Part shown: positions 22,840 to 31,434 of the stretch, piece by piece
Numbering within the stretch: position 1 is the first letter of the stretch
How the letters are laid out: each line of letters opens with the position of its first letter
The notes under the pieces: model-generated
Database searches by the model: none
What the model was told of the DNA's origin: nothing
Seen by the model: only the letters and a program-made list of their open reading frames with translations
Made by a program: the position numbers and the translations under genes
Assembly (NCBI GenBank): GCA_947447465.1
Contig: CANFKE010000045.1
Location: 1-33,518 of the forward strand
Source: Chitinophagaceae bacterium
GTDB lineage: Bacteria > Bacteroidota > Bacteroidia > Chitinophagales > Chitinophagaceae
DNA length: 33,518 nt
Direction: 5' to 3'

Positions 22840-23928
22840 ATGAGTGAAGATTTTATACCGGAAGATACCTGGGATGACGAAGAACCCGAAGAAGACGTCA
22901 TAGAGGCCGGTGACGAACCGGTCATCAGATTTGAGATGACTACCTCGGCCAAACAAGAAGCACTGCGCATTGATAAATTTCTGATGGTGCGGCTGGTGGG
23001 TGCTACCCGAAACAAAGTACAGCAAGCGCTGGACGAGGGCATGATTCTCGTAAATGGTGAAAAAGTAAAGAGCAACTACAGGGTGAGGCCACTGGAGCAT
23101 ATAGTTGTATATGATACCCGCCGCCCTGAGAGTACCGAGATCATACCTGAAGAACTACCTTTAAACATAGTATATGAAGATGATGCAGTAATGCTCATTA
23201 ACAAACCTGCAGGCATGGTAGTGCATCCTGCCTGTGGCAACTACAGCGGCACATTGGTCAATGGCATTGCCTGGTATTTGCAGCAAACACAGGTAGAAAC
23301 CGGTTTACCGCGAGTAGGTCTGGCGCATAGAATAGACAAGGATACAACCGGACTTATCGTTATAGCCAAGAGCGAGCATGCAATGCAGGATCTTTCTGCA
23401 CAATTCAAGGCGCACACAGTTCACAGGCGATATATAGCGCTTGTATGGGGCGATCTGGAGGAAGACGAAGGTACCATCAACGTACCAGTTGCCAGAAATG
23501 TTCGTTTCAGAAAAATAATGGACACCTTTCCGGATGGCGACCATGGCAGTAAAGAAGCCATAACACATTATAAGGTACTGGAGCGATTCAATTATACAAC
23601 ACTGGTGGAATTAAGACTGGAAACAGGTCGTACACACCAGATCAGGGTACACATGAAATATCTGGGGCATCCACTATTTGGCGACACTACCTACGGCGGA
23701 GACAGGATCGTGAAAGGAACAGTTTTCAGTAAATACAAACAGTTTATAGACAACTGTTTCAGTATAATGAAAAGGCAGGCATTGCACGCCAAAGAACTGG
23801 GTTTCAAACATCCTGTAACCGATGAATTCATTAAGTTCGACTCAGAATTGCCGGATGATATGAATGAAGTACTGGAGAAATGGAGACGTTATACTTCAGG
23901 CACTTTGAACAGAGAACCGGTATCATAA
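22840..23928 (+). CDS. rluD: RluA/RluD family 23S rRNA pseudouridine synthase
   Basis: A 362-residue protein. A very acidic N-terminus (about 1-30, many Glu/Asp) precedes an S4 RNA-binding domain (about 42-92, with LRIDKFLMVRL and GMILVNGEKVK) and the catalytic domain containing GLAHRIDKDTTGL, with catalytic D166. INKPAGMVVHP (120-130) and RTHQIRVHM are also family hallmarks. It converts uridine to pseudouridine in 23S rRNA or another large-subunit target; the exact positions cannot be read from sequence alone. It has its own promoter right at the start codon and is followed by a hairpin. Confidence 0.92.
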   Translation: MSEDFIPEDTWDDEEPEEDVIEAGDEPVIRFEMTTSAKQEALRIDKFLMVRLVGATRNKVQQALDEGMILVNGEKVKSNYRVRPLEHIVVYDTRRPESTEIIPEELPLNIVYEDDAVMLINKPAGMVVHPACGNYSGTLVNGIAWYLQQTQVETGLPRVGLAHRIDKDTTGLIVIAKSEHAMQDLSAQFKAHTVHRRYIALVWGDLEEDEGTINVPVARNVRFRKIMDTFPDGDHGSKEAITHYKVLERFNYTTLVELRLETGRTHQIRVHMKYLGHPLFGDTTYGGDRIVKGTVFSKYKQFIDNCFSIMKRQALHAKELGFKHPVTDEFIKFDSELPDDMNEVLEKWRRYTSGTLNREPVS

Positions 23929-23973
23929 GCCACATTTGAAAGCACATATACATTAAACATTAACCACATTTAC

Positions 23974-24005
23974 AATGACCTGTTTTTCAACTAAAGCAGG
24001 TCATT
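23974..24005 (+). terminator. Terminator-like hairpin after the RluD-type gene
   Basis: AATGACCTG (23974-23982) pairs with CAGGTCATT (23997-24005) over a 14-base loop, 45 bases after the stop codon. The tail TTAAGTG is only weakly T-rich. Confidence 0.5.
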
Positions 24006-24062
24006 TAAGTGTTAAAATTAGCCATCAGGACGTATAAAGTCGGTTATATCGGCTAAAAGAAT

Positions 24063-24070
24063 TAACTTTG
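24063..24070 (+). promoter_or_regulatory. -7 box (TAACTTTG) upstream of tatA
   Basis: Exact TAnnTTTG match 48 bases before the ATG at 24119. No TTG is seen at the ideal distance upstream. It lies between the rluD hairpin and tatA. Confidence 0.45.
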
Positions 24071-24118
24071 CTGTAAACCCTGATGAAATTATTATAAACA
24101 GTTTTAATCTAATCTAGT

Positions 24119-24361
24119 ATGACAATTTTGAATGTTAATCCGCTTTTGCTTACATGGATGCCTACGGGTGGTGAAATGATCGTTTTATTGCTGATCATAG
24201 TGGTACTGTTTGGTGGCAAAAAGATACCTGAGTTGGCTAAAGGCCTTGGTCAAGGTATCCGTCAGTTCAATGAAGCTAAGGACGGCATTAAAACTGAGAT
24301 CGAATCAGGCATGAAAGAAAAGGAAAAGATCAACACAAATAATACTACTAACAACGCTTAG
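24119..24361 (+). CDS. tatA: Sec-independent translocase protein TatA
   Basis: An 80-residue protein with one short N-terminal membrane helix (about 19-33, EMIVLLLIIVVLFGG), the FGGKKIPELAKGLGQGIRQF hinge and amphipathic helix (31-50), and a charged C-terminal tail. TatA subunits polymerise with TatC to form the channel that exports folded, twin-arginine proteins. The N-terminus is about 15 residues longer than in many TatA proteins. No tatC gene is in the window, so whether it serves as TatA or a TatB/TatE-like paralogue cannot be decided. It has a candidate promoter 48 bases upstream. Confidence 0.9.
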   Translation: MTILNVNPLLLTWMPTGGEMIVLLLIIVVLFGGKKIPELAKGLGQGIRQFNEAKDGIKTEIESGMKEKEKINTNNTTNNA

Positions 24362-24464
24362 TACAATACCTAAAAGTCTGGTATCCCCCAAATAGAAACA
24401 ATTATTTTGTAGGCTTCCCTTTGTTTTAGGGTTGCATGCTTCACCGCTTAAACAACGATCAAAC

Positions 24465-25646
24465 ATGCAATGTAAAGTTCTTTTGACAAGTATTTTCATT
24501 ACGCTTTCCGCAGCATCAGCAATGGCGCAGCAGAAGGTGATCATTAATAAGCCTGTCGCTAAGACGGGTAAAGCCGACTCTTCCCTATCCAATGGTATCA
24601 AACCTAAGTCAACTAATGGTTTGATAGCAGCCAATACACAGGAAAAATTACCCTACAGTCATGTTCCTTTGGCCGGAGAAAAATCTTATTTCGGTGAAAA
24701 GGACGAATATGTGAATGACTTTGTACGCAAGTACATGGAGATCCATAATCGTACACTCAGCAGTGTTCAGAGCAATAGTGCAGCTCCATTCTCTGTTATG
24801 GACAATGTACTGGAGCAGAAGAAAATGCCCAAGGAATTGAAGTATCTGGCAGTTATTGAGTCTGCGCTCAATCATAAAGCAGTATCACATGCCGGTGCCG
24901 TAGGTCCATGGCAAATGATGGAAACAACTGCCCGTATGATGGGATTGACCGTTAATCGTAAAAACGATGAACGTACGGATTGGAATAAATCAACTGCGGC
25001 AGCTACCAAGTACCTCGACCTTTTATATAGTCAACTTAATGATTGGTTGCTGGTTGTAGCTGCTTACAACAGTGGCCCTACTCCTGTGCTCAGAGCTATT
25101 GAAAAAACAGGCAGCCATAATTTCTGGGACATCAAAGAATACCTGCCCCGCGAAACTCAGGGCCACGTACTGGCCTTTATTGCTACCGCAAGTATCTTTG
25201 AGAACCTCAGTAAATTCATTAGTCTCGGTAGCATTCCTGTTGACTTTAAGTTCAGCAAAGACAAAGAAGAGGAAGCCGCAATAAAGGAAATGATCGTTGC
25301 TAATATGGCTACTACACCGACTGCAGGAACTGCGGGCAAACCAGGTGTAGCAGCACCTGCAACTCCGGTTGCTGTTAAGAAAGTGGTATCTTTTACCGAC
25401 GATGAGTTGAAGAACATGAATATCCTCAGCATCAATCAGCCAATTTCATTTGATGTACTGGCTGTTGAGTTGGGTATAGACAAGAAGTTGATGAACCGTT
25501 GGAATCCTGATTACGATCAGTTTGTGTATCATAATACTCCCGGCGGAACTTACAAGCTTCGTATCCCTAAAGACAAAACAGATGTATTCCTTCAAAAGAA
25601 AGTTTATCTGACCAAAAAATCAGCTGATTTCTTCGCAGGTAAATAA
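24465..25646 (+). CDS. MltD-like lytic transglycosylase
   Basis: A 393-residue exported protein from the ATG at 24465 with a signal peptide (about 1-21, ending SAMA). The SLT domain has the catalytic glutamate E132 in LKYLAVIESALN, the HAGAVGPWQMM motif and AAYNSGP further on, as in MltD/family 1D enzymes that cleave peptidoglycan glycan strands to 1,6-anhydro ends. A Thr/Ala/Pro linker (about 275-300) precedes a C-terminal region (about 305-385) resembling a degenerate LysM (LAVELGIDKKLMNRWN). The frame opens at a TTG at 24432, ahead of the signal peptide, which I reject. It is closed by a bidirectional terminator. Confidence 0.9.
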   Translation: MQCKVLLTSIFITLSAASAMAQQKVIINKPVAKTGKADSSLSNGIKPKSTNGLIAANTQEKLPYSHVPLAGEKSYFGEKDEYVNDFVRKYMEIHNRTLSSVQSNSAAPFSVMDNVLEQKKMPKELKYLAVIESALNHKAVSHAGAVGPWQMMETTARMMGLTVNRKNDERTDWNKSTAAATKYLDLLYSQLNDWLLVVAAYNSGPTPVLRAIEKTGSHNFWDIKEYLPRETQGHVLAFIATASIFENLSKFISLGSIPVDFKFSKDKEEEAAIKEMIVANMATTPTAGTAGKPGVAAPATPVAVKKVVSFTDDELKNMNILSINQPISFDVLAVELGIDKKLMNRWNPDYDQFVYHNTPGGTYKLRIPKDKTDVFLQKKVYLTKKSADFFAGK

Positions 25647-25656
25647 GGAAATAAAT

Positions 25657-25707
25657 ATTAAAATAAAATCCGCGTTATACAGTGTATAACGCGGATTTTA
25701 TTTTAAT
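25657..25707. terminator. Bidirectional intrinsic terminator between convergent genes
   Basis: A perfect 24-base-pair stem (25657-25680 with 25684-25707), GC-rich at its core (TCCGCG) and AT-rich at its base, with a 3-base loop AGT. Both strands end in T-rich runs. It lies 10 bases after the lytic transglycosylase stop and 14 bases from the MFS stop, so it should end both transcripts. Confidence 0.93.
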
Positions 25708-25720
25708 GTCCAATTGCTAT

Positions 25721-26965
25721 TTATACTTCTTTCTCGTTCAGTTTCTTCTTTACTATTTTACTGACTCTATAGACCATAAATATGCTTAACGCAGATATGC
25801 ACACTATAATATACCCAAGTGTATTATAATGCTCTAAGGGGGCAGTTTTCGTCTTTTGTACTACTACCAAACCAGCGAATGCAGCTGCAATGCCGCCTGC
25901 TATTTGCTGCAATGAAGAATTGATACTCATGAATGCTCCCCTATCTTTCAAATCGGGCAATGCAGTAGTCAACGCGCTGGAAGGTATCATACGACTCATA
26001 ATTCCCATCATCATCAGAATATTGAAGATTATCACCATCCACAATGGTGTAACAGAAAGATTGGTGTAAACTACTACCATTACAGCCATCCATGCGGAAG
26101 CAATACTAAATAAGATGAACTTATCGATCTTATCGCTGAACCTGCCAATTAAAGGCATTATGACCAATGAACTTGCACCAGACATCATGAATAATATAAA
26201 CAGCTTATCTTGGGCAATGTGAAGGTTATTAACGGCAAATGCACTACCAAAAGGCATCATCATAAAACCTCCTATTGACAATAATGCAGTTGCCAGGAAT
26301 CCTATTCTGTAATTTCTGTTGGCAACTGTATGCCACAAATGCAGAAATACATTTTTATCACTCTTCTCTGCAAGATGACTGGTAACAGGTTGCAACCTGG
26401 TTGTGATCATAACCAACACTACTGAAGCTAAAGCAGCTACCATGATAAACGGTACATGCCATCCCCAATGACTGGCGATGTATAGACTAATAGGAACACC
26501 CAATACCTGACTTGCTCCAAACCCCATTTGAACAAACCCCATTACGCGTCCTCTATGATGTATATCGAACAGATCTGCGATTATGGCTAGTGACACAGAT
26601 CCTATAACACCTCCAAATAATCCTGTAATGATGCGGGCAGCTATCAATAATGAATATGAATTTGCTAATCCACAAAATACAGTACCCAATATGAACCCGG
26701 TATAAAAGAACAATAGCAACTTTTTACGATCATACTTATCTGCAAAGCCTGCTGTAAGCAAACCTGATATACCTGCACTGAAAGCATAAGCGGATACTGC
26801 CAAGCCGAACTGAGATGTTTTAAGGTCCAATGCTTTCATCATCAGATCACCCAAAGGCGACATGACCATAAAGTCAAGGATCACAGAAAATTGAGTTATT
26901 GCTAAAATGAAAATCACAAATTTCTGATAGGAAGTAAAAGGTATTTTAGTAGTATTTTGTTTCAT
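25721..26965 (-). CDS. MFS efflux transporter (DHA1 type)
   Basis: A 414-residue inner-membrane protein with about twelve helices. The loop 2-3 motif is GFADKYDRKKLLLF, and the fifth-helix 'motif C' region reads GFVQMGFGASQVLGVPISLYIA, which contains the GxxxGxxxG spacing of drug:H+ antiporters. An opening FSVILDFMVMSPLGDLM is typical of the DHA1 branch. It is the last gene of a TetR / HMA-like / MFS operon, so it is probably an exporter of a compound sensed by the TetR regulator. The substrate is unknown. The start is 76 bases after the HMA-like gene; that gap contains ATGAT-TAC-ATCAT at about 26996-27008. Confidence 0.88.
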   Translation of the reverse strand: MKQNTTKIPFTSYQKFVIFILAITQFSVILDFMVMSPLGDLMMKALDLKTSQFGLAVSAYAFSAGISGLLTAGFADKYDRKKLLLFFYTGFILGTVFCGLANSYSLLIAARIITGLFGGVIGSVSLAIIADLFDIHHRGRVMGFVQMGFGASQVLGVPISLYIASHWGWHVPFIMVAALASVVLVMITTRLQPVTSHLAEKSDKNVFLHLWHTVANRNYRIGFLATALLSIGGFMMMPFGSAFAVNNLHIAQDKLFILFMMSGASSLVIMPLIGRFSDKIDKFILFSIASAWMAVMVVVYTNLSVTPLWMVIIFNILMMMGIMSRMIPSSALTTALPDLKDRGAFMSINSSLQQIAGGIAAAFAGLVVVQKTKTAPLEHYNTLGYIIVCISALSIFMVYRVSKIVKKKLNEKEV

Positions 26966-27041
26966 GATCTTATGATTTTAAAAAAAGAAATTCATAATGA
27001 TTACATCATGAAAATAAAGCAGTTAGAAAATGACATCTAAA

Positions 27042-27266
27042 CTAATCTGTCAATTCTTCACAATGATACCCGCAACCCTTTACCATATCAATGATATGGT
27101 TGTGTGTGAGCCTCGGAGATATGACGCGCAGCACACAATCCTCGTCCTGCTGGTCTATTGTCCACTGATCAATATGTGGATGCATATCCAATATTCGTTC
27201 TACAGCAAATTTGTCTGATGCTGTCTTTATATTCGACTTAAAGAGAAGTATATTTTCTGTTCCCAT
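27042..27266 (-). CDS. Small HMA-like (ferredoxin-fold) protein without metal cysteines
   Basis: A 74-residue protein with the beta-alpha-beta-beta-alpha-beta order of heavy-metal-associated domains: ILLFKSNI, helix FAVERILDM, strand WTIDQQD, strand CVLRVIS, helix HIIDMVKGCGY, strand CEEL. The usual MxCxxC metal loop after strand 1 is replaced by KSNIKTASD, so copper binding of the standard kind is unlikely; two cysteines and several histidines occur elsewhere. It lies 27 bases after tetR and before the MFS gene, probably in one operon. A role as a small regulatory or ligand-binding partner is speculation. Confidence 0.7.
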   Translation of the reverse strand: MGTENILLFKSNIKTASDKFAVERILDMHPHIDQWTIDQQDEDCVLRVISPRLTHNHIIDMVKGCGYHCEELTD

Positions 27267-27293
27267 GGTAATTTGATTTAAGAGTTCATATGA

Positions 27294-27890
27294 TTAGTTG
27301 GATGGTGTCAGCGCTTTAACTACAAGATCAAAAGTTCGCCAGATGATGTCATCATTAAGTATAAATGGTTTCCCGCCAAGACTCCTTCCCTCATGATGAA
27401 ATCTCAATAAGGAATACAATGGAGCATATGCCACAGACCAATACACTTCCAGAGGCATGGCATCTACCTCTTTATTCTTTATTGCATTCTGCATGAACGT
27501 GTCCATCTTAGCTTTAAAATCGCAGATGATACACTCCATCACTTTATCTTGATAGGTGGATGTTCGTAGTTGCTCAAAAAAGGCACTTGCGATAGGGTTT
27601 TCGAGCACATACTTAGACCGGTTCTCCCATTGTTTACGCAAGCCTGCAACAAAAGATAATTCCGGATCAAAATCGCCCAGTGTAATATCCCCCATTCTCT
27701 TCGCCTCTTCCAATGCTATCTCTGTTATCAGATCGTCTTTGTCTTTGTAGTAGATATAAAGAGTGGCTACCGAAATACCACAAGCACGTGCAAGCTTGTT
27801 GACACTAAACCCTTCAAAACCGTCAGAGACAAGCATCTCCATGGCTTTTTGTTTCACCAGACGTACCTTATCCTCATTTCTAATGCGCAT
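27294..27890 (-). CDS. TetR/AcrR family transcriptional regulator
   Basis: A 198-residue regulator. The N-terminal DNA-binding domain (about 8-55) has the TetR helix-turn-helix: FEGFSVNKLARACGISVATLYIYYKDKDDLI. The remainder is the helical ligand-binding and dimerisation domain, with AFFEQLRTS and a conserved YAPLYSLLRF. It most likely represses its own operon with the HMA-like and MFS genes, releasing on binding a small molecule. A candidate operator overlaps its promoter. The ligand is unknown. Confidence 0.92.
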   Translation of the reverse strand: MRIRNEDKVRLVKQKAMEMLVSDGFEGFSVNKLARACGISVATLYIYYKDKDDLITEIALEEAKRMGDITLGDFDPELSFVAGLRKQWENRSKYVLENPIASAFFEQLRTSTYQDKVMECIICDFKAKMDTFMQNAIKNKEVDAMPLEVYWSVAYAPLYSLLRFHHEGRSLGGKPFILNDDIIWRTFDLVVKALTPSN

Positions 27891-27910
27891 CCGAAATTTT
27901 ATGTTTTCAA

Positions 27911-27918
27911 CAAATATA
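27911..27918 (-). promoter_or_regulatory. -7 box (TATATTTG) of the tetR operon
   Basis: On the minus strand TATATTTG (complement of 27911-27918) matches TAnnTTTG exactly, 20 bases before the tetR ATG. The equivalent of the -33 TTG is weak (CTT at about the right distance). The adjacent palindrome overlaps it. Confidence 0.5.
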
Positions 27919-27937
27919 AATGAACGTTCGCTTATTT
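27914..27937. promoter_or_regulatory. Candidate TetR operator centred on GAACGTTC
   Basis: GAACGTTC at 27922-27929 is a perfect 8-base palindrome. Outside it, after two mismatched pairs, ATAA/TTAT (27916-27919 with 27932-27935) and a further A/T pair extend the dyad to 24 bases. It sits between the -33 and -7 positions of the tetR promoter, where a bound TetR dimer would block RNA polymerase. Dyad symmetry is seen; the function is inferred. Confidence 0.5.
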
Positions 27938-28008
27938 AAGTTTTTGTAGTAAGAATATATTTTATAAGTAAATTCAATGCGCTGTAAATGTGGAAATTAG
28001 GAATGGAA

Positions 28009-29433
28009 TTATTTTCCTCTACCCTGAAAGATGACAATAAAGGTGTAAAGAATGATCTTTATATCGAGTGCAAGGGAGCAGTTCTCAATATAGAGGAGAT
28101 CATAACGCATACGATCTATCATTTCCTCAACATTCTCGGCATAGCCGAACTGTACCATACCCCATGAGGTAAGGCCGGGTTTTACTTTATGAAGGTATTT
28201 ATAGTGGGCATGAGCCTGACTAATGATATCAATATAATGCTTACGCTCAGGCCTTGGGCCAACAAGCGACATGTCACCCTTTACAATATTCAAAAACTGT
28301 GGCAATTCATCAACACGCCACTTTCTCATAAACCTACCCCATTTAGTGATACGGCTGTCAGTCTTACTGGATAATGCAGGTCCTCCGCTCTCAGCATCTA
28401 CAAACATAGAGCGGAACTTAAGTATATAGAAAGGACGACCAAATAAACCAATTCGCTGCTGCTTATAGATGATAGGTCCCTTTGAGGACATCTTGACCAT
28501 TATGGCGGTAAACAACAGAAATGGAGATAATAAAATGAGTGCAGTCGAAGAGCAGATAATATCTATTGCACGCTTACATACCCTTTGCCAATCGGGCATA
28601 AGGTTAGGATGAATATGAATAAGTACAGCATCATATACATTGCTTGTCTTTACCGATCCGCTCAAAATGTCATAGTAATCAGGCAATACCTTAACTACTA
28701 CCGGACGATAGCACAAACGAGTAAGAATATTCTCCAGCAAGTGATGTTCTGAAGAGTCAACCGCTACAATTACTTCTTCTATCTTATGTTGGTCGATGAT
28801 ACTTTCCAACTCAGACAGGTGACCTAACTGAGGCAGGAATTTACTCATACCATTACTTGCTTCTTTATTAGAGTATATAAATCCGAGAAAGATATTGCCC
28901 AAGACCTTTGGGTTATCTTTCACCTGCTTGTAGATATTGATGGCTTGCTGATTACCTCCTATGATGAGGGTGTTAAAACCAACTTTACCCTTTACAAGAT
29001 TTACTTTTACTCTGTATAAAATAAATAACCTGAAGACCAATGTAAATATAGTCTGTATCAACAAGTAGTGTCCTATTGCATTGGTAAAATAGGAGTAATC
29101 TCCCTTATCATCAGCAAAGACGATAACCGAGACCGCAGTACAACCCAATATGCATGAAATAAGTGTACGATTGATCTCATGAAGACGGGACTTACGATAT
29201 AGATCAAAATAGGTGCCTGAAAGCAGATAAAGTAAAAACCAACCTACAGGTATGATGACAAGCGTATTGATGAAATCCCTGAACAGGAATATCTTTAAAG
29301 TATCGACATAATCTATCTTTAGCAACAGATTCTGGCGATATACCCAAAAGGTGAACCATGCCAGCGCCGAGGCAGCATAATCGAGCAGTATCAACTGCCT
29401 TATTGCGTTCTTTTTAACAGGGCTTAACTGCAT
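28009..29433 (-). CDS. Polyprenyl-phosphate sugar-1-phosphate transferase (exopolysaccharide initiation)
   Basis: A 474-residue membrane protein. The N-terminal half has about four helices and a soluble Rossmann-like CoA-binding-type region (about 130-270, GFNTLIIGGNQQAINIY). The C-terminal catalytic domain (about 285-474) has the hydrophobic re-entrant helix after KRAIDIICSS, KFRSM, the WRVDELPQFLNIVKGDMSLVGPRPE motif, and a PGLTSWGMVQFGY ending. This is the WcaJ/EpsL-type family, which moves a sugar 1-phosphate from a nucleotide sugar to undecaprenyl phosphate to start exopolysaccharide repeat units. It begins 3 bases after the lipoprotein gene, hence cotranscribed with it and the upstream dehydrogenase. 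Confidence 0.93.
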   Translation of the reverse strand: MQLSPVKKNAIRQLILLDYAASALAWFTFWVYRQNLLLKIDYVDTLKIFLFRDFINTLVIIPVGWFLLYLLSGTYFDLYRKSRLHEINRTLISCILGCTAVSVIVFADDKGDYSYFTNAIGHYLLIQTIFTLVFRLFILYRVKVNLVKGKVGFNTLIIGGNQQAINIYKQVKDNPKVLGNIFLGFIYSNKEASNGMSKFLPQLGHLSELESIIDQHKIEEVIVAVDSSEHHLLENILTRLCYRPVVVKVLPDYYDILSGSVKTSNVYDAVLIHIHPNLMPDWQRVCKRAIDIICSSTALILLSPFLLFTAIMVKMSSKGPIIYKQQRIGLFGRPFYILKFRSMFVDAESGGPALSSKTDSRITKWGRFMRKWRVDELPQFLNIVKGDMSLVGPRPERKHYIDIISQAHAHYKYLHKVKPGLTSWGMVQFGYAENVEEMIDRMRYDLLYIENCSLALDIKIILYTFIVIFQGRGK

Positions 29434-29436
29434 GAA

Positions 29437-30297
29437 TTAATCGAAATATACCAGTTGAATGTTGTCAATTAAAACGGTCCCGCTTGTTTCGCCAGTTGGC
29501 AATACCGTTTTTATGTACATGTTATATGTAGTAGCCTGGTATTGGGCCTCAAAATCTTTTACCGATAAATAGAACTTCTGCCAATGATCACTCGGGTAAA
29601 TACCTGCCAGATAGTACTTTGTATAAATAGAGGCCAAAGACGCTCTCAAACCTACTGCAAATGGCACAGTACACTTATAGTCAAATTCGATGTAAGCATC
29701 TTTTCCTAATGGTATCGAGAACTGTACTGATGAGCTATCTTCAGAAAGTGTATCCGTTGGTGCGGTCAATGTAATGAGGCCGTTCCTATCACTATTGATG
29801 GTAATAGGGACAGTACCATCTACCAATTTAAAGCGAGTGCCTGTAGATGGCTCAAACTTAGAAATGAAGTTGAACTTTGTTGATGAGTAGTAGGTCGTTT
29901 TAGGTAAATATTGAATGGTCTTTCCGGGCTGTGACACTAATGTTGAGGTATCGCTGGTATAAAAAGGATAAGTAGCCAGAAAATTATTCAAGCCTGCAAC
30001 AGAGATCCCCGGCCTCAGGGTAAGTACACCTGTAGAATTGCCATTCGTAATAACCGGAATGTTAGCCGGCAGATCGAATACACCTATTGGATTATTATTG
30101 TAATAAGCCCATACTGAGTTGATCTGATGGGTATAGGCAACATCAGCGGGTAATGATGCCGATGTTGTGACAGCAAAGGAATCCACATGTATGTAAGTAG
30201 GTACAAGATTGGAGTCCTTCTGAGTACAACTTATTCCTGCTAAGCCTAATAAAATAATTAGTAATAAATATCTTGAAGTAGTATAGATCCCTGTCAT
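29437..30297 (-). CDS. Lipoprotein of unknown function in the exopolysaccharide operon
   Basis: A 286-residue lipoprotein with a signal sequence and lipobox AGISC (C24). The mature protein is beta-rich: VPTYIHVDSFAVTT near the start, a middle region with repeated threonine-rich strands, and a C-terminal segment with YIEFDYKCTVPFAVGL and GTVLIDNIQLVYFD, the closing strand pattern of carbohydrate-binding jelly-roll domains. I do not recognise a named family. The gene is 36 bases after the Gfo/Idh/MocA gene and 3 bases before the sugar transferase, so the three form a tight operon and the lipoprotein probably acts in polysaccharide export or attachment at the envelope (inference). Confidence 0.75.
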   Translation of the reverse strand: MTGIYTTSRYLLLIILLGLAGISCTQKDSNLVPTYIHVDSFAVTTSASLPADVAYTHQINSVWAYYNNNPIGVFDLPANIPVITNGNSTGVLTLRPGISVAGLNNFLATYPFYTSDTSTLVSQPGKTIQYLPKTTYYSSTKFNFISKFEPSTGTRFKLVDGTVPITINSDRNGLITLTAPTDTLSEDSSSVQFSIPLGKDAYIEFDYKCTVPFAVGLRASLASIYTKYYLAGIYPSDHWQKFYLSVKDFEAQYQATTYNMYIKTVLPTGETSGTVLIDNIQLVYFD

Positions 30298-30333
30298 AAT
30301 TCCTTAATTCACTTTGTATAACGCTGTAATCCG

Positions 30334-31320
30334 CTAAACATTGTGCATTTCATTGTGTAAACTCATTTTTTTCAATATCTGGTGGGCCACATCCATTGCA
30401 TGGTAGCCATCTAATACTGAAACCCGAACTGACTTGTTATTAATAATAGCTGATGCGAATTCTGCAAGTTCAGTTTTAATAGCATTAAGATTACTGATCT
30501 CCGGCATTTGCACAGATATGATCTTCTTATCACCATTACCCACTTCTATGGGAAAATCCATCATGCCAGAAGGGGCATCTGTATCTTTCAACCTGATGAT
30601 CTCTGTTTTCTTTTCCAGAAAATCTACTCCTATATAAGCATCGCGCTGAAATAATCTGACCTTGCGCATCTTTTTCAGTGATATCCTGCTACTGGTAAGA
30701 TTGGCAACACACCCGTTATCAAACTCGATACGCGCATTAGCTATATCAGCATTCTCACTGATAACAGAAACACCACTTGCAGATATACGTTTAACAGGAG
30801 ATTTGACCAGACACAATACAATATCTATGTCGTGAATCATGAGGTCAAATATCACAGAAACATCAGTACCACGAGGATTGAACTGTGCCAACCTATGCGC
30901 CTCAATGAACATTGGCTGAACATTAATATCGCCCAATGCTAAAAAAGCCGGGTTATATCGCTCTACATGGCCTATCTGACATTTTACATTGGCTTCTTTC
31001 ACCAACTTCACCAACTCCTTGCCCTGTTCCAGATTATGCGCCAAAGGTTTTTCAATGAACAAGTGTTTACCTGAAAGCAAACAGCGCTTTGCCAACTCAT
31101 AATGTGAAGTAGTAGGTGCTACTATATCAATGGCATCAACAGAAGAGATCAAGGTATCAATGTCAGTATATCTGGGTACCTGATATTGTGATATTGTAGT
31201 GGCTGCCTGCTCATCATTAGGATCAAAAAATCCTACTAATTCCACACCCTCAATTTCTTGCCATTGCTGAATGTGTATCTTACCTAAATGACCGGCACCA
31301 AGTACTCCTACCTTTAACAT
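30334..31320 (-). CDS. Gfo/Idh/MocA family sugar oxidoreductase
   Basis: A 328-residue NAD(P)-dependent dehydrogenase. The N-terminal Rossmann motif GVLGAGHLGKIH (5-16), the EKPLAHN motif (90-96, with catalytic Lys91) and the MIHDIDIVL segment (His/Asp in the active site) identify the family. Such enzymes oxidise or epimerise sugars or sugar nucleotides, for example UDP-GlcNAc 3-dehydrogenase-type enzymes in envelope glycan synthesis. Its position at the head of an operon with a lipoprotein and a polyprenyl-phosphate sugar transferase supports a role in making an exopolysaccharide precursor. The exact substrate is not assignable. Confidence 0.88.
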   Translation of the reverse strand: MLKVGVLGAGHLGKIHIQQWQEIEGVELVGFFDPNDEQAATTISQYQVPRYTDIDTLISSVDAIDIVAPTTSHYELAKRCLLSGKHLFIEKPLAHNLEQGKELVKLVKEANVKCQIGHVERYNPAFLALGDINVQPMFIEAHRLAQFNPRGTDVSVIFDLMIHDIDIVLCLVKSPVKRISASGVSVISENADIANARIEFDNGCVANLTSSRISLKKMRKVRLFQRDAYIGVDFLEKKTEIIRLKDTDAPSGMMDFPIEVGNGDKKIISVQMPEISNLNAIKTELAEFASAIINNKSVRVSVLDGYHAMDVAHQILKKMSLHNEMHNV

Positions 31321-31434
31321 GAAGAAAATTATATTATATAATAACCCGTATCAGAATGATGATGCAAGTTACTGATTAAAGTGTTAGCAATAAATCAAAA
31401 AACAACTAAGTGAAAGGATCTTGAGCGCAATAGC

